A program made the position numbers and the translations under genes. From the NCBI RefSeq assembly GCF_900120165.1, contig NZ_LT635475.1, positions 744,001 to 808,000 of the forward strand: a stretch of 64,000 nucleotides of DNA, given 5' to 3'. Positions 47,924 to 58,136 of the stretch are shown piece by piece (the first letter of the stretch is position 1; every line of letters begins with the position of its first letter). The notes under the pieces are model-generated. The model did not search any database. It had not been told where the DNA came from and saw nothing but the letters and a program-made list of their open reading frames with translations. This stretch comes from Ezakiella massiliensis. Its GTDB lineage: Bacteria > Bacillota > Clostridia > Tissierellales > Peptoniphilaceae.

Positions 47924-50900
47924 TTATTGATTTTCTCTTACAGTGATAATTACTCTGTAATTTTCTTGATCCCATTCGATGTCATTGTATACGCCATCTC
48001 TTAGGTCGCCATTGGTCATGCCAAAGATTTGTGAGATGTTTGTGAGTGGGACAAAGATTCTTTCAGAAATAACTGTTGGTTCAGCGTCCATTACGATTTG
48101 ACGGCCGTCTGAAACTTGGATGATATTTGAACCCAAAGTGATTGTTGCTGTGATACCATCCTTTGTGAAGGTTGCACTTTGTGTGTCTTGGTGCCATTCA
48201 ACTGTAGCTCCAATAGCTTCTGCTACAAATCTGATAGGTAGCATGGTTCTTTGGTTGATAGCTGTTGGTGCTACGTCCATTGGAATTTGGCTAATATTTC
48301 CGTTTAATTCCATTTCATAGTAATATTTTTCCAAGTAGAAGTAAAGTGTCTTAAAGGCATCTTTCTTTTCTTCTTCCTTAACTTCATCCTTCTTATCTTC
48401 ATTTCTTTCTGAAGGTTTATATTCGTCTTTTTTGCTGTAGTCTCTTAGATAATTTGGACTTGGTTCATCATAGTAGTAACCTGGATAGTAAGGTGGATTT
48501 GAAGGTTGATAAGGATCTTCACCTGGTTCATCTTCACCTGGTTTTTCTGGTTCTGGTTGCGGTTTGTTTTTATTTTCTTTATCCTTTTCCTTTGCATCTG
48601 CTAGAGCCTCTTCAAGAGCACCCTTGGTTTGAGCCTTATCAACAGCATCCTTAAATTCATTCTTTTCTTCTGGACTTAGATTATCTAAGGCGTCTATAGC
48701 TTTCTTAGCTTTATCCTTTTCTTGGGCTGTAGGAGCAAGAGCATTTTCTTTTGCCTCAGCATCAGCCTTGGCCTTGTCAGCTGCATCTTGTGCCTTGTCA
48801 GCTGCGTCTTGAGCGTCTTTTGCATCTGCTTTAGCTTGGTCAGCTTCTTTTTTGGCTTCGTCAGCTTTATTTTGAGCTTCCTTAGCTTCGATTTCTTTAG
48901 TATCTGCTGCTTCTTTGGCTTCCTTTTGAGCATCCTCTGCTGCGTCTGCTGCTTTCTTAGCTTCTTCTAGTGCCTTTTGTGCTTCTGCATCATTAGGATT
49001 TTCTTTTGCAGCTTTTTCAGCTTCCTCTTCTTTAGCCTTTGCATCTTCATATGCCTTTTGTGCTTCAGTTTCTTTAGTTTTTGCGTCTGCTGCTTCTTTA
49101 GCTTTAGCATCTGCTTCTGTTTGTGCTTCTTCAGCTGCTTTTTCTGCGTCTGCTGCTTTCTTTTCAGCTTCTTCAGCTTTAACCTTTTCTGCGTCTGCTG
49201 CTTCTTGAGCTTTATCTGCTTCTGCTCTTGCCTCTTCAGCATCTTTCTTTTTCTTGTTTTCTTCATCTTGAGCTTGAGCTGCTTCTAATACTTTTTCAAC
49301 AGCTTCCTTGCTATCAGCTTGGTCAACTTTTGCTTTTTCTGCATCTTTTTCTTCTTGGCTTAAATTTTCAAACTTATCAATATCTTTTTTAGCTGCATCT
49401 TTTGCTTCTTCAAGAGCTTTCTTGGCTTCAGCTTCTTTCTTGTTTTCTTCATCTAATGTCTTTGCAGCTTCTAGAGCTTTTTCAACAGCTTCTTTGTTAT
49501 CAGCTTGGTCAACTTTATCTTGAGCATCTTTCTTTTCTTCAGGACTTAAATTTTCAAGCTTATCAATATCTTTCTTAGCTGCGTCTTTTGCTTCTTCAAG
49601 AGCTTTCTTAGCTTCAGCTTCTTCTTTGTTCTTAGTATCTTGAGCCTTAGCAGCTTCAACAGCACTATCTACTCCAGCTTTGTCCTTTGCTTGGTCAACT
49701 TTAGCTTGAGCATCTTTCTTTTCATCATCGTTTAAGTTTTCTAAAGCTTCAATATCTTTCTTAGCTTGGTCTTTAGCAGCTTTCAATTCTTTAGCTGCAT
49801 CAAATTCTTGTCTAATATCATTTAATCCTGCTGGATCTTCTAATGCATCAACTTTATCAGTTAGATTTTTCTTTGTTTCAGCGTCTAAATCAGATTTTTC
49901 AATTTCACCTTTTAATTCAGTCTTTCTTTCATCAAAGTTTTCTTTGTCTTGTTCGGTTTTGATTCCATCTTCTATTTCTTTTGTTAATTCATCAAGATCA
50001 GTATCAACTGTTGCATCATTAACTTTTTTCTTCAAAGCTTCAACAGCTTTTGTATCTTTTAAATTTGCTTCATCAATCTTTCTAAGCAATTCTGCCTTCT
50101 TTTCTTCAAGAGCCTTTTCAGCTTCTTTTTTGGCTTTAATTTCAGCATCTTTATCTTGAGCCTCTTTTAAAGCTGCACTTACTCCAGCTTCATCTTTTGC
50201 TTCTTCAACTTTTGCTTTAGCTTCATTTTTTTGATCGTTAGTTAGGTTTTCAAGCTTATCTATTTTATCTTTAGCATCTTCTTTTGCTTTCTTTAAAGCT
50301 GCTTTTTTTGCTGCGTCCTTGTCAACTACTTCTAGGGCTGTATCAATTTCAGCATCATCTACATCCTTGCCTGCCTTGTCCCAATAAACAGCAAGCTTCT
50401 TGCCATTATATTCTAATTTAACAAGGGTGTTATTGTCGATGTCTTCTCCATCAACTATCTTAACTTTTAATCCGTAGTCTTTAAAATCCTTATAGGAAAC
50501 TTTTCTAGTCACATCTGCTTGGGTGTTATCTTTATTAGCTGCTTTTAATTCAACTTCTAAATTATCTAAATAAAATTTCACTTGTTCTGAGTCAGCGACT
50601 TGATAAGATGTTGATGGGTTCCTTGTAACTTTTATGGATTTAATATTATCCTTGTCAAAACCATCATCAATAACTTCTAAGGATTTATTTGTATAAACAA
50701 AGTATTCTTTGCCATTTTCTGTATAAGTTACTTTGATATACTTGCCATTGTCTTCACCTGTTAGCTTTTGACCATCTGTGTAATTGAGTGTAATACCCTT
50801 GGCCGCAAAATCTCTAGGATGAACATATGTTGTACTTCCTCGACCTTCTGCATCATATTTATTAATTCCAACTAGCATTTTGCTTAGGTCAATTTTTGGT

Positions 50901-52159
50901 TCAGCCATTTCCTTGTAATCATATTGTGGTTCACCGATAATTTCAATCTTAGCTTCTTCACTGTTTCCAGATGTATCCATGCCTAGGAAATAATCTTTTT
51001 TAATTTCTGTTTCTTTATCAAATTTTTCTGAAGAAAAGCTCTTAGTGTTTAAATTATATTCATAATAATCATTACCATATAAAGAAACTTTTTTTCCGTC
51101 TTCTACAGTACGTGCTTCTCCATAATCTAATGATAAATTATTCCTCCAACCTTTTTGGCCTGTGTACACAATGCGATTTGGAGTATATACTTCATATAGG
51201 TCTACATCTTCTAATTTGCCTTCATATGTTGGGTTGTTAAAATCAATTGCGTTAAAAAAATTAAATTCATCATACTTTTTATCAAGTGCATAGATTTTTC
51301 TTGAACCATGTTCTTCTTCACCAAGCCAGCCCGCAAACTTTTGTCCTTGTGGTGGGTTAGATGTTTCTTTTGACCTCAATACCTTTACTACTTCTTCATA
51401 AGTAGCTGTTGGAGCAAAGGTTAATACTTCAGTTTCATCTGTTCCATACTTGTGCAAGATAACCTTATAATCAAGATATTTATCATATTCCAAAGTTTTA
51501 TTTGTATTTTCTGTAAAAATGCCTTTAACCTTTGAAGTATCTTTCAACTTATAACCAGAATCTGTATCAAAAAAAACTACATCAAAATGTGCTTGATTTC
51601 TTTCTATTATTTCTACCTCATACAAAGGATTTACATAAAAAGTTTCATTCTTATAAGGTTGGTCCCCTTTGCTCCAAGGTTGAGGTATAAACCCACCATG
51701 GTCTCCTGCATTTACAGTTACTTTGACCCAACCTGTAGGCTGTGATGTAGCTTTTGAGACAACATAGTTTTTTGCCTTGTGTGATTTTGTAGTTACATAT
51801 ATAACAACGTCGTGATCAGGCATTGTAAATTTACGATCTTCTATTTTTTTCCCATCGTAATAATAGTTATAATAAGAATTCCACGAAAAATTACTGTTGT
51901 CAACAGGATAGATTGTAAGTTGAGTTCCAGCCTTTGCCTTTGTTAAACCCTCAGAACTCCAATTGTACGTATTTATTATTTTTAATTCCTCTGGCTTTAA
52001 ATTCACAATATCGTCACTGAATTTAAATTCAATGTTATACTCTCTATTGGGGTCTGCTTGGACTGGTTGTTCTTCACCAGCTGCGAATGTTGGCGCTGCA
52101 AAGGTCACTAGCATGGCTAGGGCCATTAGCAGGGCTAATAATTTCTTAGAATTATTCAT
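47924..52159 (-). CDS. Large surface protein: GA-like helical modules, Ala-rich coiled coil, C-terminal stalk domain
   Basis: A 1411-residue exported protein. Signal peptide about 1-27 (cut after TFA-A). Residues 30-600 hold beta-rich domains, including a MucBP/InlB-like part (KYLDYKVILHKYGTDETE). From about 620 there are at least five GA-like three-helix modules of about 60 residues with core LENLxxxEKxxAxxKVDQAxxKxxVxxAL, near 625, 796, 856, 920 and 1165; two weaker ones lie between. An Ala/Glu/Lys coiled coil follows (about 970-1150), a Pro-rich part (EPEKPGEDEPGEDPYQPSNP) and a stalk domain (about 1290-1411, TMLPIRFVAEAIGATVEW). There is no LPxTG motif. GA modules bind albumin in Finegoldia; binding here is inference. 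Confidence 0.85.
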   Translation of the reverse strand: MNNSKKLLALLMALAMLVTFAAPTFAAGEEQPVQADPNREYNIEFKFSDDIVNLKPEELKIINTYNWSSEGLTKAKAGTQLTIYPVDNSNFSWNSYYNYYYDGKKIEDRKFTMPDHDVVIYVTTKSHKAKNYVVSKATSQPTGWVKVTVNAGDHGGFIPQPWSKGDQPYKNETFYVNPLYEVEIIERNQAHFDVVFFDTDSGYKLKDTSKVKGIFTENTNKTLEYDKYLDYKVILHKYGTDETEVLTFAPTATYEEVVKVLRSKETSNPPQGQKFAGWLGEEEHGSRKIYALDKKYDEFNFFNAIDFNNPTYEGKLEDVDLYEVYTPNRIVYTGQKGWRNNLSLDYGEARTVEDGKKVSLYGNDYYEYNLNTKSFSSEKFDKETEIKKDYFLGMDTSGNSEEAKIEIIGEPQYDYKEMAEPKIDLSKMLVGINKYDAEGRGSTTYVHPRDFAAKGITLNYTDGQKLTGEDNGKYIKVTYTENGKEYFVYTNKSLEVIDDGFDKDNIKSIKVTRNPSTSYQVADSEQVKFYLDNLEVELKAANKDNTQADVTRKVSYKDFKDYGLKVKIVDGEDIDNNTLVKLEYNGKKLAVYWDKAGKDVDDAEIDTALEVVDKDAAKKAALKKAKEDAKDKIDKLENLTNDQKNEAKAKVEEAKDEAGVSAALKEAQDKDAEIKAKKEAEKALEEKKAELLRKIDEANLKDTKAVEALKKKVNDATVDTDLDELTKEIEDGIKTEQDKENFDERKTELKGEIEKSDLDAETKKNLTDKVDALEDPAGLNDIRQEFDAAKELKAAKDQAKKDIEALENLNDDEKKDAQAKVDQAKDKAGVDSAVEAAKAQDTKNKEEAEAKKALEEAKDAAKKDIDKLENLSPEEKKDAQDKVDQADNKEAVEKALEAAKTLDEENKKEAEAKKALEEAKDAAKKDIDKFENLSQEEKDAEKAKVDQADSKEAVEKVLEAAQAQDEENKKKKDAEEARAEADKAQEAADAEKVKAEEAEKKAADAEKAAEEAQTEADAKAKEAADAKTKETEAQKAYEDAKAKEEEAEKAAKENPNDAEAQKALEEAKKAADAAEDAQKEAKEAADTKEIEAKEAQNKADEAKKEADQAKADAKDAQDAADKAQDAADKAKADAEAKENALAPTAQEKDKAKKAIDALDNLSPEEKNEFKDAVDKAQTKGALEEALADAKEKDKENKNKPQPEPEKPGEDEPGEDPYQPSNPPYYPGYYYDEPSPNYLRDYSKKDEYKPSERNEDKKDEVKEEEKKDAFKTLYFYLEKYYYEMELNGNISQIPMDVAPTAINQRTMLPIRFVAEAIGATVEWHQDTQSATFTKDGITATITLGSNIIQVSDGRQIVMDAEPTVISERIFVPLTNISQIFGMTNGDLRDGVYNDIEWDQENYRVIITVRENQ

Positions 52160-52233
52160 TTTTTTCCTCCTATTTTATTTATATTTATTATAGTGTAATA
52201 CTTGCTTGCATCCACCTAAATCTATATACTTCC

Positions 52234-52260
52234 ATTATATATATATATATATAATGTCAA
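52234..52260 (-). promoter_or_regulatory. TA-repeat (phase-variable type) promoter of the large surface protein
   Basis: Read leftward: consensus TTGACA (52260-52255), a 15-bp spacer consisting of T then TA repeats, and consensus TATAAT (52239-52234). Nine uninterrupted TA units cover 52236-52253. Transcription would start near 52227, giving a 68-nt leader to the ribosome site AGGAGG and ATG at 52159. Confidence 0.8.
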
Positions 52261-52829
52261 TAGTAATTATTTTATATTTTAATTAGTAAAACGGCAAAGA
52301 TATTTTTATTTTTTATTTATTCCCCTAGGCATTGATTTTACGGGCTTATATTCTTTCGATTTTGCTTTTTATTTTTGTTTTTATATTTTTCTCTTATATT
52401 ACATTTGTGTTACATTTTTTCTACTATATGTATTGGTGGGCAGTCTTTATATTTTGTCCGGTAAGTGGCGGATAAAATTTGATTTTTAATTTTTATATGT
52501 ATTTCGGTTTTTGAAATTGTTTTGTGGTTTCATTTTTTTACATTTATAATTTTTTGCAGGCAAAATATTTTCGTAATGTATTGGTCTATGCGTCGAATGT
52601 TCATGCCCACAAGGGGCAATCACATTCGCCTAATGTCCACAATTTTCCTCAGACTATTTCATTCAATCAAACATCGCCTTTGGCTCGTTTTCTTGAGAAA
52701 TAGGTTGCGTGAGTCGCTGCATACCAATCGAGCATCGTTGTCACTCGCTCTCTTGGGCAGGGCTTCAGTTCGCAAAAAGTCGAACACTGCAAAAATTCGC
52801 AATTTTAACCGCAAATTTCCCAACAAAAA
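52261..52829. repeat. Intergenic gap with mosaic repeat (52726-52817)
   Basis: Bases 52261-52560 are very AT-rich with no visible gene. Bases 52726-52755 match 39705-39734 (one difference) and 52750-52817 match 26902-26969 (65 of 68). ORFs here have no ribosome sites and are chance frames. Confidence 0.7.
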
Positions 52830-52854
52830 AGACGATCTTTTCGATCGTCTTTAT
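52830..52854 (-). terminator. Rho-independent terminator at the end of the ribosomal protein cluster
   Basis: Read leftward: AAAGACGATC, loop, GATCGTCTTT, T run, directly behind rplQ. Confidence 0.9.
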
Positions 52855-52855
52855 C

Positions 52856-53194
52856 TTATACCATTTCGATGATACACATTTCCGCGCCATCTCCACGGCG
52901 GGCTGTTGTTTTTAATATTCTTGTGTAGCCACCATTTCTTTCTGCATACTTTTCGCTGTATTCTGTGAATACTTTTTTAGCAGCCTCTTTGTCGTATAGG
53001 TATGAGTTGACTTGTCTCATTGCATGTTGGTCGCCTCTTTTGCCGAGGGTTACCATTTTGTCAGCAAGTCTCCTTGTTTCCTTTGCTTTTTCTACTGTTG
53101 TAACGATTCTGCCGTTTAGTAGTAGCGAGGTTGTCATGTTTCTAAGCATTGCATTTCTGTGGTCGGACGTGCGTCCTAATTTTCTTTGCGCCAT
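52856..53194 (-). CDS. rplQ: 50S ribosomal protein L17
   Basis: 112 residues, [19 protein letters not shown] at the N-terminus and [19 protein letters not shown] near the end. Last gene of the cluster, 14 bp behind rpoA. In many Firmicutes ecfA1-ecfA2-ecfT-truA follow; here those genes are at 18-21.5 kb. Confidence 0.97.
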   Translation of the reverse strand: MAQRKLGRTSDHRNAMLRNMTTSLLLNGRIVTTVEKAKETRRLADKMVTLGKRGDQHAMRQVNSYLYDKEAAKKVFTEYSEKYAERNGGYTRILKTTARRGDGAEMCIIEMV

Positions 53195-53208
53195 ACAATC
53201 CTCCTTAA

Positions 53209-54162
53209 TTATTCTTCTTTCAAACTAAGACCGATATCGTCCAGCTTGTTCTTTATTTCTTCTAAACTTTTTTTACCTAGGTTTCTTACTCCCAGCATAT
53301 CTTCTTCTGATTTTTGAATCAGATCTGAGACTGTGTCTATGCCGTCTCTTTTTAGGCAGTTGTAGCTTCTGACTGATAGTTCGAGTTGATCGATGTCCAT
53401 GTCAAGTAGCATTGTTTTTTGTTTTTCGCCTTTGTTTTTTAATATGCCTTTGGTGTCCACATCTTCTACCAGGTCTGCGAATAGGTTTAGGTGTTCAATC
53501 AAAATTTTTGCTCCAAATGATACTGCAGCGTCTGCTTCGATTGTGCCGTTTGTCCAGACTTCAAGTACTAGTCTTTCGTAGTCTGTTCTTTGTCCTACCC
53601 TGGTGTTTTCTATGTGGAAGTTTACTTTTTTAACCGGTGTAAATTCTGAGTCGATTGGAATGTCTTGGATATTGGTTGTTTTTCCATCTTCTGCTACGGC
53701 CTTGTTTTTTTCTTGTAGTACGTAGCCTCTGCCATGTTTTAAGTCCATGTCGATGGCTAGGTGGCCGCCTTTGTTTACGGTTGCGATGTGGTGATCTGGA
53801 TTCATGATTTCACAGTCGCTGCCTGTTACTATGTCGGCTCCTGTTACTACTTTTGGCCCTGTTACATCGATTGTTAGGAGTAGGTTATCCTTTGTGTAGC
53901 TTTTTATTGCTAGTCCTTTTATGTTTAGTATTATTTCGGGAACGTCTTCAAGTACTCCTTTTATTGTTGAGAATTCATGAAGCACTCCTTGGATTCTTAT
54001 ATTAGAAATTGCGGATCCTGGCAGTATGGAAAGAAGTACTCTTCTCATTGAGTTGCCAAGCGTTGTACCGTATCCTCTTTCTAATGGTTCGATAGCTATT
54101 TTTGCATAGCTTTTATCTTCGCTTTGTTCCAGTATTTGTACTGAAGGTTTTTCAATTTCCAT
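53209..54162 (-). CDS. rpoA: RNA polymerase alpha subunit
   Basis: 317 residues: N-terminal assembly domain ([20 protein letters not shown]) and C-terminal DNA-binding domain ([32 protein letters not shown]). Complete and of normal length. Confidence 0.98.
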   Translation of the reverse strand: MEIEKPSVQILEQSEDKSYAKIAIEPLERGYGTTLGNSMRRVLLSILPGSAISNIRIQGVLHEFSTIKGVLEDVPEIILNIKGLAIKSYTKDNLLLTIDVTGPKVVTGADIVTGSDCEIMNPDHHIATVNKGGHLAIDMDLKHGRGYVLQEKNKAVAEDGKTTNIQDIPIDSEFTPVKKVNFHIENTRVGQRTDYERLVLEVWTNGTIEADAAVSFGAKILIEHLNLFADLVEDVDTKGILKNKGEKQKTMLLDMDIDQLELSVRSYNCLKRDGIDTVSDLIQKSEEDMLGVRNLGKKSLEEIKNKLDDIGLSLKEE

Positions 54163-54189
54163 GAGTCATCCCCCTTTAAAAGTTTGTCA

Positions 54190-54588
54190 CTAGACTCTTC
54201 TGCGCTTTGGTGGTCTGCATCCGTTGTGTGGAAGTGGAGTTTCATCTTTGATGAGTGTAACTTCAAGTCCTGCTGCTTGTAGAGCTCTGATTGCAGATTC
54301 TCTTCCACCGCCTGGTCCCTTTACGTATACTTCAACATATTTTAAGCCGTGTTCCATAGCTTTTTTTGCTGCTTCTTCAGCTGCTTCTTGGGCTGCAAAT
54401 GGTGTGGATTTTCTGCTTCCTTTGAATCCTAGTCCGCCTGCTGATGCCCAGCTGATTACGTTTCCTTGCATGTCAGATAAGGTTACCATGGTGTTGTTGA
54501 AAGATGACGAAATGTGAGCTTGTCCTTTTTCAATATTTTTTCTGGCTCTTCTCTTAACTCTAGCTGTTTTTCCTTTAGCTTTTGCCAT
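54190..54588 (-). CDS. rpsK: 30S ribosomal protein S11
   Basis: 132 residues ending [18 protein letters not shown], with [16 protein letters not shown]. rpoA follows directly; rpsD (S4), often found between them, is absent. Confidence 0.98.
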   Translation of the reverse strand: MAKAKGKTARVKRRARKNIEKGQAHISSSFNNTMVTLSDMQGNVISWASAGGLGFKGSRKSTPFAAQEAAEEAAKKAMEHGLKYVEVYVKGPGGGRESAIRALQAAGLEVTLIKDETPLPHNGCRPPKRRRV

Positions 54589-54598
54589 TTTTACCTCC

Positions 54599-54940
54599 TT
54601 ATCTTACACCTTTTCTAGTTCTTGCGTTTGTCTTTGTTCTTTGTCCTCTTACTGGAAGGTTTCTTCTGTGACGGAGGCCTCTGTAGCATCCGATTTCACG
54701 TAGACGTTTGATGTTTAGTGATGTGTCACGTCTTAAGTCACCTTCTACTGTGATGTGTTCCATAGCGTTTCTGATTTGTGCTACGTCAGCTTCAGTAAGG
54801 TCTCTTACTCTAATATCTGGATTTACACCTGCATCTTGAAGGATTTTTGTTGCTGTTGGGCGTCCAATTCCGTAGATGTAGGTTAATCCGATTTCTATTC
54901 TTTTATCTCTAGGTAGGTCAATACCTGCAATTCTTGCCAT
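54599..54940 (-). CDS. rpsM: 30S ribosomal protein S13
   Basis: 113 residues: [20 protein letters not shown] and the C-terminal [14 protein letters not shown]. Forms the head contacts with tRNA and L5. Confidence 0.98.
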   Translation of the reverse strand: MARIAGIDLPRDKRIEIGLTYIYGIGRPTATKILQDAGVNPDIRVRDLTEADVAQIRNAMEHITVEGDLRRDTSLNIKRLREIGCYRGLRHRRNLPVRGQRTKTNARTRKGVR

Positions 54941-54952
54941 TATTTGTCCTCC

Positions 54953-55066
54953 TTAACCCTGTACTTGTTTATGTTTAGGGTTTTCACAGATTACCATCAC
55001 TTTTCCTTTTCTTTTAATGATTTTGCATTTGCTGCAAATCTTTTTTACAGATGGTCTTACTTTCAT
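54953..55066 (-). CDS. rpmJ: 50S ribosomal protein L36
   Basis: 37 residues: [20 protein letters not shown] then [15 protein letters not shown]. The zinc ligands C-x2-C, C and H are all present, so this is the zinc-binding form. It is too short for most ORF filters. Confidence 0.96.
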   Translation of the reverse strand: MKVRPSVKKICSKCKIIKRKGKVMVICENPKHKQVQG

Positions 55067-55084
55067 GATAATTCATCCCCTTTA

Positions 55085-55303
55085 TTATTTGTTTCTCCAG
55101 GTGATTCTGCCCTTGGTTAGATCATATGGTGATAATTCCATTGTGACCTTGTCTCCAGGTAAGACTCTGATGTTGTTCATTCTGAGTTTGCCTGAGAGGT
55201 GGCCAATGATTTCATAACCGTTGTCCAGTTTCACCTTGAATATAGCATTTGGTAATGCGTCGACTACTACGCCTTCTACCTCTATAGTGTCTTTTTTTGA
55301 CAT
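55085..55303 (-). CDS. infA: Translation initiation factor IF-1
   Basis: 72 residues, an OB fold: [38 protein letters not shown], ending [10 protein letters not shown]. Overlaps the preceding gene by 22 bp. Confidence 0.97.
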   Translation of the reverse strand: MSKKDTIEVEGVVVDALPNAIFKVKLDNGYEIIGHLSGKLRMNNIRVLPGDKVTMELSPYDLTKGRITWRNK

Positions 55304-55572
55304 AAATGTCCATTCCCCCTATTATTGTAACTTTTAGTTAGAGCTTTCAATGATTTGTTTGTGAATTCAAAATCTTCAATATTTGTGGCCTTGTCATTTG
55401 TAAAGGCTAGGTGAGATATTTTTTTCTTTTTTGGAGCTTCGATCTTTCTCAAATCTCCATCTGCTATTAGGCAGTAGCTTTCGTCGATGACTTCGATTAC
55501 GACGAAGTATCTAAATTTATCTCTACCTGCTTTACTTCTGACTATGGCCCCTCTTTCGATTTTTTCTATCAT
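55282..55572 (-). CDS. KOW-domain RNA-binding protein (L14e/L6e/L27e-like)
   Basis: 96 residues with an N-terminal KOW-like fold ([20 protein letters not shown] and [18 protein letters not shown]). This protein is often found between adk/map and infA in Clostridia and is annotated only as a KOW-domain RNA-binding protein. Its start overlaps the adk stop (ATGA). Probably ribosome-associated; role unknown. Confidence 0.85.
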   Translation of the reverse strand: MIEKIERGAIVRSKAGRDKFRYFVVIEVIDESYCLIADGDLRKIEAPKKKKISHLAFTNDKATNIEDFEFTNKSLKALTKSYNNRGNGHLCQKKTL

Positions 55573-56219
55573 TTAAGATTGTCTAATCCTCTAAAAATTT
55601 GGTCACGAACCTCTTCTAGAGGTTGGTTGCCATCAATGTTAAGCACAAGTCCAAATTGATTGTAGTAATCAATTAGGGGGGCAGTTTCGGCTTCGTACAC
55701 ACCAATACGCTTTAACACTGTTTCTTCTTTGTCGTCTTCACGTTGGTAGAGCTCGCCTCCGCAATGGTCACAGACGCCTTCTACCTTGGGTGGGTAGTTT
55801 TTGATGTGGAAGCTTGCTTTGCAGTCCTTGCACATTCTTCTGCCTGTGATTCTGTCTACTAGCGATGCCTTGTCAACGTTAAGATTTACAACTGCATCTA
55901 AGTCTTCGTTTCTGGATTTTAAGAAGTCTGTTAGTGCAGCTGCTTGATCTAGATTTCTAGGAAATCCGTCAAGCAAAAATCCGTCTTTGACGTCGTCTTG
56001 TGAGAGTCTGTCCTTTACAAGTTCTATAGTGAGTTCGTCAGGAACTAGTTGTCCCTTGTTCATATAGACTTGGGCTTGTTTGCCAAGCTCGGTTTCATTT
56101 CTCAAATGTTCTCTGAATATATCTCCTGTTGAGATATGCACTATATTATATTTTTCTTTTATAAAAGTTGCTTGTGAACCCTTACCCGCTCCTGGCGGTC
56201 CTAATATTATCAGTCTCAT
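55569..56219 (-). CDS. adk: Adenylate kinase
   Basis: 216 residues: ILGPPGAGKGSQATFI (P loop), GFPRNLDQA, and a LID with four Cys (CKDCKASFH and CDHCGGE) that bind zinc, as in other Gram-positive enzymes. It equilibrates ATP, ADP and AMP. map, usually next, is missing from the cluster. Confidence 0.97.
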   Translation of the reverse strand: MRLIILGPPGAGKGSQATFIKEKYNIVHISTGDIFREHLRNETELGKQAQVYMNKGQLVPDELTIELVKDRLSQDDVKDGFLLDGFPRNLDQAAALTDFLKSRNEDLDAVVNLNVDKASLVDRITGRRMCKDCKASFHIKNYPPKVEGVCDHCGGELYQREDDKEETVLKRIGVYEAETAPLIDYYNQFGLVLNIDGNQPLEEVRDQIFRGLDNLK

Positions 56220-56220
56220 A

Positions 56221-57501
56221 TTATCCTAAGAACCCCTTATAGTGACGCATTGTCATTTGTGCTTCTAGTTGTTTTACAGTTTCTAGGGCAACACCTACGA
56301 CAATGATGATTCCTGTGCCGGTAAATCCGACTTCCAAATTGGAAAAGTGTGCTAATAATAATGGTAATGTTGATAGAATTGCAAGGGCAACACCACCAAC
56401 AAAGGTAATTCTGTTGACTGTTCTTCCTAAATAGTCGCTTGTTGGTTTACCAGGTCTGATACCTGGGATAAATCCACCTTGAGATTGTATATTTTTTGCA
56501 TATTCAACTGTGTTGAATTGAATTGCGTTGTAGAAATAGGTGAAGAATATGATTAGGATAATGTTTATTACCAAATATATCCAAAAACCTACCTTGCCTT
56601 CTGTTGTAAGGAAGTTTCTCAAAAATCTGGAGAAACCACTGTTTCCGCCTGTTAGTAATACTATGGTGCCTGGAATTTGCATAAAGGTTGATGCAAAGAT
56701 AACTGGCATAACTGAAGCCATGTTTACCTTGATTGGAATGTGTGTGGCTTGTCCGCCGTAAACTCTTCTTCCTACAACTCTCTTTGCGTATTGAACAGGA
56801 ACCCTTCTTTCACCTTCTTGAATTAGAACAACGAAAGCAAAGATTGCAACTAGGATTAAAATCCATAGAGCAAATGAGATCCATGAAATTTGTCCGATTT
56901 GTGCTAGTCTGATTTGCTTCATAAATGTTGCAGGCATTCTACTGATGATACCGATAAAGATGATAAGACTCATGCCGTTACCAATACCTTTTTCAGTGAT
57001 TTGGTCACCAAGCCATACTAGGAAGCTTGAACCTGCTACTAGTGTAATGATGATTAAAAGGTGTTCGATGAATCTATTGGCAACGATAGCGCCAGAGTAG
57101 ATTCCATAAACTGATCCTGCTGCTTGAATAAATGCAAGCACAACACCAACGATTCTTGTAATCTTTTGAATTTTCTTTCTGCCTTCTTCTCCTTCTTTTG
57201 AAAGTTGTTCCAATGATGGAATAGCAACTGTCAATAGTTGGATGATAATGGAGGCTGTAATGTGTGGATAAACGCTGAGGGCGAATATCGACATATTTGA
57301 GAAGCCGCCACCGGCCATAAGGTCTAAAAATCCGAGTAAGCTGTCGCTTGCTGCACCAAAGATTTCTTTAATCCTGTTAATGTCCATAAATGGTGCTGGG
57401 ATTTGGTTACCAAATCTAAAAACAAGAAGACATAAAAGAGTAAAGAGCATTCTGTCTCTTAATTCTTTTACTTTCCAGGCATCTCTCAAGGTCTTAATCA
57501 T
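56221..57501 (-). CDS. secY: Protein translocase subunit SecY
   Basis: 426 residues with ten membrane helices; LLCLLVFRFGNQIPAPFMD start, RRVPVQYAKRVVGRRVYGGQ in the cytoplasmic loop and SQGGFIPGIRPGKPTSDYL. Channel of the general secretion pathway. Overlaps rplO by one base. Confidence 0.98.
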   Translation of the reverse strand: MIKTLRDAWKVKELRDRMLFTLLCLLVFRFGNQIPAPFMDINRIKEIFGAASDSLLGFLDLMAGGGFSNMSIFALSVYPHITASIIIQLLTVAIPSLEQLSKEGEEGRKKIQKITRIVGVVLAFIQAAGSVYGIYSGAIVANRFIEHLLIIITLVAGSSFLVWLGDQITEKGIGNGMSLIIFIGIISRMPATFMKQIRLAQIGQISWISFALWILILVAIFAFVVLIQEGERRVPVQYAKRVVGRRVYGGQATHIPIKVNMASVMPVIFASTFMQIPGTIVLLTGGNSGFSRFLRNFLTTEGKVGFWIYLVINIILIIFFTYFYNAIQFNTVEYAKNIQSQGGFIPGIRPGKPTSDYLGRTVNRITFVGGVALAILSTLPLLLAHFSNLEVGFTGTGIIIVVGVALETVKQLEAQMTMRHYKGFLG

Positions 57502-57938
57502 TATAGCACCTCTACTTTGCCGCCAGCTTTTTCGATTTTATTTTTCGCTTCTTGGCTGAATTTTGAAGCAGTAACTGTAAGCTTTTTGCTAATTTCACCG
57601 TTGCCTAGGATTTTGATGTTCTTGTCTGATCTGTGGATAAGTCCAACTGATACTAGGGCTTCACGATCAACTGTGTCACCGTCGTTAAACATTTCTTCTA
57701 AGTCACGAACGTTAATAACCTTGTAGCTTACACCCCAAATATTTGTGAAGCCTCTTTTTGGGAGCCTTCTGAATAATGGCATTTGTCCACCTTCAAATCC
57801 TGGTCTAACGCCACCACCACTTCTGGAGTTTTGTCCTTTGTGACCACGAGTTGAAGTTTTACCCATGCCAGAACCGGTTCCTCTACCGACTCTTTTTTTG
57901 GAAGTTCTTTCCAAAGCTTGTAAATTTTCTAATTTCAT
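57501..57938 (-). CDS. rplO: 50S ribosomal protein L15
   Basis: 145 residues: [38 protein letters not shown]. Complete. Confidence 0.97.
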   Translation of the reverse strand: MKLENLQALERTSKKRVGRGTGSGMGKTSTRGHKGQNSRSGGGVRPGFEGGQMPLFRRLPKRGFTNIWGVSYKVINVRDLEEMFNDGDTVDREALVSVGLIHRSDKNIKILGNGEISKKLTVTASKFSQEAKNKIEKAGGKVEVL

Positions 57939-57949
57939 TATAGAACCTC

Positions 57950-58126
57950 CTAGTCAATAACTTCTACAATGTGTGAAACCTTTTTGATCATACCACGAAT
58001 TTGTGGTGTGTCTGTAGTTTCAACAACATGTCCAATTCTTCTAAGTCCAAGAGCCTTTACAATTTTTCTATGACTTTCAGGTTTGCCAATAAGACTTCTT
58101 GTTTGTTTGTATTTAATATTAGCCAT
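57950..58126 (-). CDS. rpmD: 50S ribosomal protein L30
   Basis: 58 residues beginning [19 protein letters not shown] and containing [20 protein letters not shown]. It lies in the expected place between rpsE and rplO. Confidence 0.96.
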   Translation of the reverse strand: MANIKYKQTRSLIGKPESHRKIVKALGLRRIGHVVETTDTPQIRGMIKKVSHIVEVID

Positions 58127-58136
58127 GATAAGTCAC

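Noticed and set aside
48694..49288. Long ORFs in other frames of the large surface gene
   Set aside because: They are low-complexity shadows of the Ala/Lys/Glu coiled-coil coding sequence.
52522..52915. ORFs in the gap before rplQ
   Set aside because: No ribosome sites; they cover AT-rich sequence and the mosaic repeat.
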